From the NCBI RefSeq assembly GCF_003573695.1, contig NC_039358.1:158214920-158278919 (forward strand): a stretch of 64,000 nt of DNA, in the 5' to 3' direction. The notes beneath the pieces were generated by a model, which was not told where the DNA came from, searched no databases, and saw only the letters and a program-made list of their open reading frames with translations. The stretch is from Papaver somniferum. Lineage: Eukaryota; Streptophyta; Magnoliopsida; Ranunculales; Papaveraceae. The translations under genes were made by a program, and so were the position numbers. Of this stretch, positions 47,126 to 60,217 are shown in pieces; the first letter of the stretch is position 1; each line of letters opens with the position of its first letter.

Positions 47126-48900
47126 AAATATAGAGTCATCTTTGAATACAGAGAATAACATACAGCAACAACTTTCAATGGTGCTCGCTGGCAATTTTAA
47201 AGTGATCCTCGCTCAACCCAAGATCACCATAAAAAATCATTATAGTAGAATCCCTGCACAAACAACACTAATATTTAATAAAAGCTGACCCGCTCAAACT
47301 GGGTAATTAACTACAACATCATATCCATATACATGGTAAGTACTGTGATGACTACCAAAATATTTGTCCATCTAAGTTGATAACTACACCATTATTTTAT
47401 AAATTCTAACAAAAAAAAAGTATAAAAATGACATCCAAGTTAACATTACTTACTTAAATGTACCTATCTCGCAGTTGGGACACTCATTTGAGCAAGAAAC
47501 ATTAATTAATGGAAAGAGGAGATATCATATTTAAACACACAGAATTCTCTTCCTCTTTCTTCAACCCCCTCTGCGTCTCTATCTCTCTCTGTATAAAGAA
47601 AATCGTGATGAGGGAGTTGAACTAGTAAAACAATTTGGTACAAGTGTATAAATGACAGAATGGCAACTGACATCAAACTGCACAGGTAGTTCTTCTCATG
47701 TCAAAACCAACATCCCCCTCTTCCAAATTATAGTATGCACACAAACATGCACTCTCATTCTCACACTACCAGTAATACTACACCTACTTATTTTTCTCGA
47801 AACAATATTTGTTTATCTGCACCTAATTGTGGTTTTTTTATTTCTTTCTTTTAATCTATACATTAATGGTATACATGAATGAAAAATTCAGATGCCATAC
47901 TTACCTGGGATCTGGTAATCCAATAAAGCAGCAGCGTGTAAGCTCATTGGCCTGATTATCCTGGATTCAAGAATACAAAACAGTAACATTATCATACAAT
48001 ACCACCACCATAGCCAACAACAAACAATTGTATCCCGTACCAATTACACATTTTGCATCTGCCACCATCTCAACTACCACTTTATTGCTGCTTTTATACT
48101 AACAACATCAATGATGTTATCACCAACACCACACCCTCACTACTACAAAAAAAAAATTAACCACCATCACCTCCACTACAAACAACATCCACCACCACCA
48201 CCATCAGGACAAGCACCAACACTTGTGCTGCAGCAACCACCACCACTGCCATTGCTGCAACTACACCTTCCACCATCACCACCATAACAACACACATATA
48301 CTACCACCATTACAACACCAATAAACAAAAAATTAACTAAATCATTACCATTAAACACTTGAAACACGATCATATATAAATTATCAAAGATTAAAACTAA
48401 TTTTGCTAAAAATTATTGAATCAAAATCATAAAAAAATGTAATAAACCCCTTAAATTATTTTTCTATGAGTCAAAATAATCAATTACTCGAATCTATTAT
48501 CGATTTAAAGAAGAATGAAATCCAAAATTAGGGTTCGAAAAGGGAATCGGAACCAAGTACGTTCAAGATCTGGAACTTCATACACAAATCAGTTGAAATC
48601 GAAATGAATATAATGTTTCTGATGCTCGATATTAGGTTTTGGAGATTAATTTCTCGCTGGTTTATCACCGAATTTAAGTTTTTTAGTTGAAGCAACTGAA
48701 AATCGATCTAAACCGATTGATTAGGAGGTGTAGAAACGGTAGGGATGTTTGTTGTAATGGTGATGGAGATGGAGGTGGAGGCACTAGTGGTGTTGGTTGT
48801 GGTGATGGCGATAGAGATGTTGGTGGTACTGGTAACATCAATGGAGACTGGCGTCTCGACTGGTTCCTGAGAGAAGAAGAATAGGTGGAAGGTTAAGTAA
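47126..48900. other. Low-complexity part of the mariner-type element
   Basis: ACC/CCA-rich runs (48005-48310, also 46700-46860) and a GGT/GAT-rich run (48755-48840) give spurious ORFs of Thr/Ser or Gly/Asp. Near 48480-48700 a stretch resembles a plant 5' untranslated region in composition. No conserved coding sequence was seen. Confidence 0.45.
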
Positions 48901-49393
48901 AGTTGAGGTTAAAATTGGACATCAACATCTTGGGGGATATTAATCCCGTTGTAAAATTGCCCCTGAAGGGTGTTCGTGCAAAGCCCATGGATACTAGGGG
49001 CATATATAACATTCCCACTTTAGTTAATTATAAAAATATAAGAAATATGTATAATTTGATAGGCATGTTTATATTCGTTAGGTGGGTGTTTTAAAATGTT
49101 TTTCAATAATATGAAGTTTACGAACATTCGTGGAGTAGTTTGAGAGATAAGTCATTTCTAAATTTCACTAGTTATTATCTATAAGAGTATAATTGTAAAA
49201 AATGCTTAAAAATACTATTTTCCTTGCTTGCCTTAAAAATTGTGCAAACTTAAACTAGGTCACTTAATAGTGGGACGGAGGGAGTAGTAAGTTTTGACTC
49301 CTTCAATGGTCAACTCTTCGTCTTCAAATATAGTTTTGTTGTTTTCATCGGTGCATTAAGCGATTTCAAATAGCAATTTTTCAGAAAATAGTA

Positions 49394-49705
49394 CTCCCTT
49401 CGTTCCTTTTTAATAGGCTGGTTTCTATAAATAAATATTTCAAAAAAATAGGCTGGTTTCCTAATTGGGAAAGTCAAATGTAATTTTAATTTTCTGGGAC
49501 CACTTTTCTCTTAACTTCTTTTGATGACAAGTGTCATGGAGACCATTTCTCTTAACTTTTTTTGGTGACAAATGTCATGAGAACCATTTCACTTCACTTC
49601 TTTTATTTACAAGTGTTATGAGGACCACTTTCAATGATTAGTTCTCTTAACTTCCTTAAATTTCTCTAAAAATAAAACAACCCTATTAGAAAGGAACGGA
49701 AGAAT
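49394..49705. mobile_element. Stowaway-like MITE in the pseudogene intron
   Basis: CTCCCTTCGTTCCTTTTTAA after a TA at 49392 is mirrored by the right end (reverse CTTCCGTTCCTTTCTAATAG). About 310 bp, AT-rich, no ORF. Its internal GTGTCATGAGGACCA-like words repeat several times. The right terminus has decayed, so the end is approximate. Confidence 0.7.
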
Positions 49706-50230
49706 GTTCAAGCTTTCTACGACATACTCATACAAACTTGAATAATGAATCATTTTTAAATGCAGTGGCTATATGTTGCCTCAGCACGTGATGAAAGGAA
49801 GATATTCCGAACAATCCGATGTTTATAGTTTTGGAGTTTCGCTGCTAGATATTGTGAGGGGAAAGAGGAATATAATGAGGCTATCTGTAAGCCTTTTGGC
49901 ATATGTATCGATTGTTATCAGTTAATCGAACATGACTTTAGTTGATCGCATTTCGTACTCTTGATGCATGATATTAAGATATGAGATATGTAATGATTTG
50001 CTTGGTGATTTGTCGCAGGTGTTAAAAATGTTGAAAGAAAGCAGGAGACAGTGGCCGATTGACCCAATTTTGATGTTAGAGGCTTAAAGCCCATATACGA
50101 GGCAGAAATATTTTGATGCATTCATGTGGGACTTTTTGTGCGTGCAAGAATTTGCAAAGGATAACTATGTCGGCAATACTTTACTCTTGCTGCCCCTATG
50201 AGACCCCTGCATTTACCGAATGAGGTGTTT

Positions 50231-51084
50231 TTTTCTAATTCAAGTTTATCTCAAGATGAAAACAAGAAAACATGTTTCCATAAACTATGTAGTTGATACG
50301 TGCATTTGTTTGCCAATAAACTCTATGCTTCTTTTGATAGAATTTTGATCCATCGTAAGTGTCAGCACTGTCAGGTGTGAAACCATTTTTATTTCAAAAA
50401 TGATTTACTCACCCAAGAATTTGCACCGCATTCTCACCATGTGAGAGGATGGGTGGGACCCATTTCTGCCCCATTCCTATCCAATGCACCGAACGCTATC
50501 TTGGGTCCGTGCGATCTCCCTCGGTGTATTTACGGTGCAAATTCTTGGGTGGGTCTAGCAAGACTGTTTTTATTTTATGAATTTTCTTGAAATTTGTTGA
50601 TCACCGGCTCTCTATGAACCGAGAAAAAAAACCATGACAAAATCGTCACTCAAAATTTTTCTTTTAATTTGTGGGTCCCAGTGAATCCAGTCCTTCGAGA
50701 GACGCGGAGAGAAGACATTGTGTGTGACCGTTTTTAGTGTGGTTTTTCTTAGGTCTGTACAGACTTTTTGTTTGTTGATATCTTTGACCAAATGGGATTT
50801 GTCCAATAATAATGTATACATAGTATTAAAAATCAAACTCTTATCCATTTTCAACAGTATAAACACAAAGTACAATCATTACAAGGGTCAGAAACTTCAT
50901 ATGCGTAAGCTACTTTTCTTCCCTCTTTAGAATTTTATACTTATTCCTAACCTTCATTTTGACCACAGAAGCTCCGAATCACCAAGAACTTGAAATCAGA
51001 TATCCATCTAATCATTTGTTCTTTATCAGGAATCACAACAGTTCTTAATTTGCCAATAATAAGCAGAGAAAATAAACAGTTGTT
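50231..51084 (+). other. Region upstream of the receptor kinase gene
   Basis: It contains the 142-bp palindromic MITE at 50410-50551 and then AT-rich DNA that should include the promoter. No single TATA box stands out; ATAATGTATACATAG at about 50809 is a candidate. No ORF of interest. Confidence 0.4.
50410..50551. mobile_element. Small MITE with 19-bp perfect inverted ends
   Basis: CACCCAAGAATTTGCACCG at 50410 is exactly inverted at 50533-50551. The inner part is GC-richer than its surroundings and has no ORF. A target duplication could not be fixed, so the superfamily is open. Confidence 0.7.
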
Positions 51085-54486
<3,402 letters not shown>

Positions 54487-54733
54487 ACCATTTTCTTTAT
54501 TTCTTTTTGTATATACAAGTCAAGTTCTTTCATTCGTATACATCAAAAACAAGAAATAAAAGCAACTCCAGTAGTTTTCTGGACACTGCCTGGGAGAAGA
54601 AAACAGAAAGAGTTTCTCTTTACTCACAAGTTCAGCCCACCACCATAGCCATTACTGCATAACTGAGACAGAGAGAAATATTAGTAAGTCAAAAAATTCT
54701 AAAATACTTAACAGAAAATAAATAAGTTGTGTA

Positions 54734-55029
54734 TAATGGCAACTGCAAGATGAAACTTAGCTTATATAAAGACAACTCTCTTTATTGATGTTTAGAAAAT
54801 CACTCAAAACTAAACACAAGCTCTAATCTTGCTCATATGATCAACCACAACTTTGGTGATCATATATATATATAGAACTATGAATTCCTTTTCCTAGTCC
54901 TATTACCTTATTACATGTCTTTCCTTTTCTTAGAACTAGATGACTTCTAATTCCCTTAGGATTACATCAATTTCCTAATCTTGTCCTAACCAGCTTGTTA
55001 GTGACTTCTATGTTGAAGTTTAACCAACA
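54734..55029 (-). repeat. 3' LTR of the copia element
   Basis: Minus strand TGTTGGTTAAAC at 55029 to GTTGCCATTA at 54734. The shared sequence and the target duplication put the end at TA rather than the usual CA. Confidence 0.85.
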
Positions 55030-57385
55030 TTCTCCCCGTTAAGCTTCAACCTTACCCGTGACATATCTTGTACTCCAATCAGTTGTCTCATTTCTTCAAA
55101 CTTGATCCGAGCTAATGCCTTTGTCAATATATCTGCCTTCTGCTCAGTTCCAGGTATGTGTTCTACGTTAATGACCTCCTTCTCGATGCATTCTCGTATG
55201 AAATGATACCTTTTGTGAATGTGTTTAGTCTTACCATGAAACACAGGATTCTTTGTGAGTGCTATTGCAGACTTATTATCAATCTTGATGAGAACTTTTC
55301 AGGTTCTCTTCCTTTGATTTCACCCAACAGTTCTTGAAGCCATATTGATTGTTTAGCTGCTTCTGTTGCGGACATGAACTCAGCTTCGCATGATGACAGA
55401 GCTACTATGTCTTGCTTCTGTGAGCACCATGTGATAGGTGCATCTCCTAGGTAGAAGATATGACCTGTCGTACTTTTTCCATCATCTTGGTCAATATTAT
55501 GACTGCTGTCACTATACCCAACAATTCCTTTTGATCCTCCTCGACCATACTTCAATCCATACGTGATTGTTCCTTTTAGGTATCTTAATATTTGCTTCAT
55601 GATGTCACCATGAGACTTGCGTGGACTCTGCATATAACGGCTTGCTACTCCCACAGAGAAATCCAAGTCTGGTCTTGTGTGTAACAAGTATCTAAGGCAT
55701 CCAACATTTCTTCTATAACTCGTTGGATCAATCTCAGCTTCTTCTTGTGCCTTTGAAACTTTAAGTCCAAACTCCATTGGTATCTTAGTTGGGTTACAAG
55801 TTTCAAGTCCTGCTTCTTTCAGAATTCTCCTTGCATAAGCTTCTTGTTTAATCTGAATCCCATCTACTCCTTGATGGACTTCTATGCCAAGGTAATAAGT
55901 GAGTTTTCCGAGGTCTGACATCTCAAACTTTGATGACATTTCTCTCTTGAACTCATTGATCACCTTAAGGGAGTTGCCAGTCAAAAATAGATCATCTACA
56001 TAGACAGCAATCACAAGAAGCGTTCCCTTTTCTCTTCTGTATACTGATGTTTCTTTAGAGCACTTAACAAATATGATTTCTCTTAAGATTTGATCTAACT
56101 TTGTATTCCAGTCTCGAGGATCTTGTCTTAGACCATATAGAGCTTTTGATAACTTATAAACCTTATGCTCTTGTCCTTTTACTTCAAAACCTTCTGGTTG
56201 TTCAACATACACATCTTCTCGCAATTCACCATGTAAGAATGTTGTTTTAACGTCTAAGTGGTGAATTTCCTATGAGTTTGATGCAGCTTCTGCTATTAAC
56301 AGACGAATTGTCTCTAGTCTAGCAACTGGTGCAAAAACTTCATCAAAGTCTATGCCTGATTCTTGAACGTATCCCTTAGCTACAAGTCTTGACTTATATT
56401 TGTTAATAGTTCCATCAGCATTTCTTTTAACCTTGAAGATCCACTTGAGGCCAATCACTTTTACCCCACCTGGCTTATCAACTAGAAACCAAGTCTTGTT
56501 TCTGTTGATTGAAATAATTTATTCTCTACATGCTTGTGTCCATTTAGTCGAGACCTTTGCTTCCTGAAAATTCCTTAGTTCATCATTAACAGAAAGTAGC
56601 ATAATCTCACATTCTTCTGCAGCTTGAAGAACATAATCCTCCAGATATTGTGGCTTTTGTATCTGTCTTGTTGATTTTCGCAGTGGAATGGGTTGAGTTA
56701 TTTCATTGATCTCCTCTTCTTCTTCTTCTTCTTCTTCTTCTACTTCTTCGTTATTCTCAGTGTTTTCATTATTCTCTTCTTCTTCTTGATTAACATCATT
56801 GTTTCTATTGGTATTGATGATTATGGGTCCTTCGCCTTCATCAATTACTTGACCCCATCTCATGTGAAACATACCTGGATCCCTACTTGGTCCATCATTA
56901 GTTTCTTTTCAGTTCCAGTTTGCTTTTTCATCGAATACCACATCTCGACTCACTATTACTCTTTTCGTTGTTGGATTGAATAATCTGTAAGCTTTGAATC
57001 TGTCAAATGCTTCACTCTTTTCTTTCATAAGAATAGACCACATATATATTGAGAAGTCATCTATAATAACAAATATGTATTTGTTATTTGCAAGGGTTTG
57101 TGGTGTAATAGGACCACATAAATCAGCATGAAGAAGCTCTAATGGCTTTGAAGCTCTGAATGTTGTTGCTTTTGGAAAACCTTGACGCGTTTGTTTCCAA
57201 ACTAAACATGATTCACAGATCCTTGATTCATCGTTTATCTGTGGTAGCCCTCGAACCATCTTGTTCTGAGACATTGCCTTTAAAGTTCTAAAGCTTATGT
57301 GTCCTAACCTTGCTTTAATAGACGCATATTTCTTCTTCTGACAAACAGCAACACAACTTTGACAATTCTTCTCTTTTTTCTCCAA
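55020..57385 (-). pseudogene. copia pol: pre-integrase/integrase remnant, RT, RNase H
   Basis: 57385-56909 has the GAG-pre-integrase region (ARLGHISFRTLKAMS, CESCLVWKQTRQGFP) and the start of the integrase core (ELLHADLCGPI, FVIIDDFSIYMW). It then jumps to AYRLFNPTTKRVIVSRDVVF, which lies after the core, so the catalytic Glu region is lost. 56872-56519 is an acidic linker. 56458-56270 begins the RT ([20 protein letters not shown]) and ends in a stop where NSW is expected. 56224-55262 carries the RT (ALYGLRQDPRDW, catalytic YVDDL) and RNase H (GYSDSSHNIDQDDGKSTTGH, SSCEAEFMSATEAAK). 55244-55020 ends it (HIPGTEQKADILTKAL). At least four interruptions exclude function. Confidence 0.92.
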
Positions 57386-57444
57386 CCAAACGTAGTTTCA
57401 AGACTAACTCTTTCTCTCCTTTTCCTTTCTCTTCCTCTCACCTT

Positions 57445-57458
57445 GCTCTGATACCAAT
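57445..57458 (-). promoter_or_regulatory. Primer-binding site of the copia element
   Basis: ATTGGTATCAGAGC lies on the minus strand directly after the 5' LTR, the usual initiator-methionine-tRNA site. Confidence 0.85.
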
Positions 57459-57752
57459 TAATGGCAACTGCAAGATGAAACTTAGCTTATATAAAGACAA
57501 CTCTCTTTATTGATGTTTAGAAAATCACTCAAAACTAAACACAAGCTCTAATCTTGATCATATGATCAACCACAACTTTGGTGATCATATATATATATAA
57601 CTATGAGTTCCTTTTCCTAGTCCTATTACCTTATTACATGTCTTTCCTTTTCTTAGAACTAGATGACTTCTAATTCACTTAGGATTACATCAATTTCCTA
57701 ATCTTGTCCTAACCAGCTTGTTAGTGACTTCTATGTTGAAGTTTAACCAACA
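57459..57752 (-). repeat. 5' LTR of the copia element
   Basis: 294 bp, closely matching 54734-55029. It is adjacent to the PBS on the inside and GTGTA on the outside. Confidence 0.87.
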
Positions 57753-58439
57753 GTGTATTTGCTGTTAATGCTAGGAATCAGAGTTTTCAAGTTCAAAGAG
57801 TCAGCCCTCGTGATCTAATGTTAGTGTTACAAGGAGTGTACATTGCCAAGTTAAAAACTACAGGTTCCAGATCCTTTACTTGTTTGGCCTCATTGGTGAG
57901 TTTTAAAAAATTCGTCATGATGTGGCTTGCAACTGCTAATGCTTTGAATCCTATGATTGCAATCTTGTGATGGGCGTGGGTCGTGTGGCTATGCTTACGT
58001 GTGTGTTTGTATTAGAACGATTTTTTGGGGACCATGTTTTTTTTGGGGGACCATGGTTTTATTTTGGGTAAAGACATTAGAAGTAAATATAGGTCACCTC
58101 TTATCTAGATATTTATATTAATACCTAAATTACCCCCTGATTAATTTTGGATGATGATTAGTTAGTATTAATAATAGTTAGTGTAATGAATAGTTAGATG
58201 ATTAAGTTAAAGATAATTAGTGAGATTAAAAAATCAGATGTTTTTTTTTTAAAGAAGTAGAATTATTGAGAGAGTAAAGTTAGAGAAGATGAAGAAGGAA
58301 AACATGGAAAACGATGGATTTTACCAACCACAACCGAAGGAATGGTATTTGGGTACCCAGGTGTACTTCAAACTTAGATAATGTTGGTCGAATTGCTCCA
58401 AACTTTCAAGAAAAATGAAAATTTTGATGTAGATTTGGG

Positions 58440-59310
58440 TCAGTTCGGTTACCATATGTCAAGAACATGTAACCGAACACACCTGAAAGTGTAGTTCGGT
58501 TACGTTTTCCAAACACGCAGGTTACCGAACTCGCTCGTTAATGAAGGTTTTGGTCGTACAGTGTAATGTTCGGTTACCTAGGATAAAATGGTAGGTAACC
58601 GTACTTTGAACTTAACAATTTATTTGGGTACATCTTGTGTGTTCGGTTAGCTCGCAAACTTCAACGCAACCAAGTTCCCAACCGAACTGCAGGTTAAAAG
58701 TAACCTAGTGTTAGAAGTTCGGTTGGTTCGCAAACTTCAACATATTTTGCGAATCAACCGAACTGGGCTTATATATGCATATATGCAATTAGGCAAACGT
58801 TCGGTTACTACGAAATTTATTTCTTGGCGAATTAGGTAGAGTTCGGTTACGAAGTTTCAAAGGTAGAGTTCGGTTACAAAGAAAACTTAACATTTTTGCG
58901 AACGAACCGAACTTGTGGACTTCTCATTAGTTTCGTAAACTAAAGTTCGGTGATATCCTTATTTTGCGAAGGAACCGAACTTATGGACTTCTGTTGTTCT
59001 AATACAAGGAGTTCGGTTAAAAATATTTTTTGCGAATCAACCGAACTCTATTGGCTAAGTTCGGTTATTTTGGAACTCAAGATAGTGGCCACAACAACAC
59101 AGTTCGGTTAGACTGGATTTGTTTTTTTTTTTCGATTCTAAGGGTGGAGCTCGGTTACTTTGTAGTGTTAAATTTTTTTGCGAAACAACCGAACAGAGAG
59201 TTCGGTGACTTAGTCTTAAATCCAATAGAACCGAACTGTTCTTCGTGTTCTTCATTTTCAAGAAGTTCGGTTAGTAAACTAGGGTTTTTTGAAAAATCGA
59301 CCTAGCCGAA
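58440..59310. repeat. Array of TTCGGTTA / AACCGAA boxes in both orientations
   Basis: Roughly two dozen GTTCGGTTA boxes, many followed 20-50 bp later by the inverted AACCGAAC, often with a GCGAA word just before the inverted box (as in GCGAATCAACCGAACT). Spacing is irregular. Each pair could fold into a short stem. Confidence 0.75.
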
Positions 59311-59525
59311 CATGGCTCTGTAACTCCTACTAAATCCATATTTTGATGATTTATATTCGATTGAAGCAATCAAAATCAAATTAAAGTGAAGGGTTTGTTG
59401 GAAAATACCTTCGGAGTGGTCCCATGGCAGAATCAGGTTGCGGCTGGCGTCTTTTATACTCGATAAAATTATCATGTAACAGAACTTAATTGTGATTGCA
59501 TTGATGTTGTTACATTTCTTAAATA

Positions 59526-59700
59526 GGCGGTGGTGGTGGTGGTGGGAGGAGGTGGTGGTGGTAATCGGTGGTTGGTGGTGGTGATAATCAGAGGTGGTGG
59601 TGGTGGGCGGTGGTGGTGGTGGTAATCGGTGGTTGGTGGTGGTGATAATCGGAGGTGGTGGTGGTGGTGGTAATCGGCGGTGGTGGGAGGAGGTGGTGGT
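59526..59700 (+). repeat. GGT microsatellite with about 61-bp higher-order unit
   Basis: Runs of GGT are broken by GTAATCGGTGGTTGG and GTGATAATC blocks that recur 61 bp apart (59561 and 59622). It probably arose by slippage. Confidence 0.8.
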
Positions 59701-59868
59701 TATATATATATAGGTGGTTATTAGGTTGGTTTTAAATTAAATTAGATTAAGGGTAGGTTAGTCATTTCAACGTTTTAGGACATCCCTTATCACTATAGGG
59801 AAAGTGGCCTAATAAAACCATGATCCCCTCAAAAAAATCATGGTCCCTAAAATATCACTCTTGTATTA

Positions 59869-60217
59869 TTGATATCCAAACTGTAGCCCACTTTCTTGCA
59901 TTTTCGAGTTTGGCAGAGGATACGGAGGGAAATCTTTATTTTGGTAACCTCATCTGTAATCATTTGGTCTTATTCATTTGGCCTTCTTCTTCCGGAACGT
60001 TGTATAGAGTTGAACCATTGCCCTTGAATTCCTTTTCAATAATAAAATAATTTTTACAGAGAAATGTGTTTATGTTTTTCCTTCGTGATCCCTCCCTATT
60101 TAGTATTTTCGTGTAATGGTTTGTCAATGTTTCGGACAGCTGTAATTTGATTTGGGCCTAACTATTAAGCCATTCAACCGGGCCCAGGACGAATCCACTA
60201 ATTCCCCCGCCGCATGT
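59869..60217. other. Spacer between DNA transposon and LINE
   Basis: A 76-codon ORF at 59820-60050 has a reading vaguely like the tail of a retroelement RNase H, but it is too weak to call. Nothing else is recognised. Confidence 0.25.

Larger units (their letters stand above)
42716..49284. mobile_element. Large mariner-type (Tc1/mariner, Stowaway-end) element, 6.57 kb
   Basis: Terminal inverted repeats: left CTCCCTCCATCCCACCATTA at 42716, right (reverse) CTCCCTCCGTCCCACTATTA at 49284; the match runs over 29 bp with two differences (ending AGTGACCTA). Both ends are flanked by TA (42714-42715 and 49285-49286), the target duplication of this superfamily. No transposase ORF or DDD catalytic motif was recognised; the longest ORF is 105 codons. 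Inside are gene-like untranslated stretches near each end, a 32-bp palindromic repeat family and a tRNA-like sequence. It is a non-autonomous element or carrier of captured sequence. Confidence 0.82.
42641..50230 (+). pseudogene. S-domain receptor kinase pseudogene, split by a DNA transposon
   Basis: Three pieces match the intact gene at 51085-54486. 42641-42715 is the end of exon 5 (GATGAACTCC...AGAAGGGTTGTTGGGACATA), with a 1-bp deletion after GGCAAG. 49766-49904 is exon 6 ([20 protein letters not shown]). 50019-50230 is a badly decayed exon 7. Between the first two lie a 6.6-kb mariner-type element and, in the remaining intron, a small Stowaway-like element. Conserved kinase residues are changed (SPEY to LPQH), and exons 1-4 are absent. 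It is probably a tandem duplicate of the downstream gene. Confidence 0.85.
54734..57752 (-). mobile_element. Defective Ty1/copia element with TSD GTGTA
   Basis: Two LTRs (54734-55029 and 57459-57752) match closely. The flanks are GTGTA at 54729-54733 and at 57753-57757. In element order: PBS, a short remnant before integrase, RT and RNase H, and the tract ACGGGGAGAA against the 3' LTR. Gag and protease are missing and the integrase core has a deletion, so this 3.0-kb copy is a deleted derivative. It lies 247 bp after the stop codon of the receptor kinase gene, on the opposite strand. Confidence 0.9.
58015..59860. mobile_element. Non-autonomous DNA transposon with long inverted ends (MULE- or hAT-like)
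   Basis: Left end GAACGATTTTTTGGGGACC, right end (reverse) GAGTGATATTTTAGGGACC. The inverted match continues over about 50 bp with two GGGACCATG-type blocks on each side. TTGTATTA flanks both ends (58007-58014 and 59861-59868), an 8-bp target duplication. The interior (1.85 kb total) has no transposase, only a TTCGGTTA repeat array and a GGT-rich microsatellite. Long ends favour a Mutator-like element; an 8-bp duplication also fits hAT. Confidence 0.78.

Noticed and set aside
59820..60050. 76-codon ORF as a retroelement RNase H tail
   Set aside because: Similarity is too faint, and the first 16 codons lie in the transposon end and target duplication.
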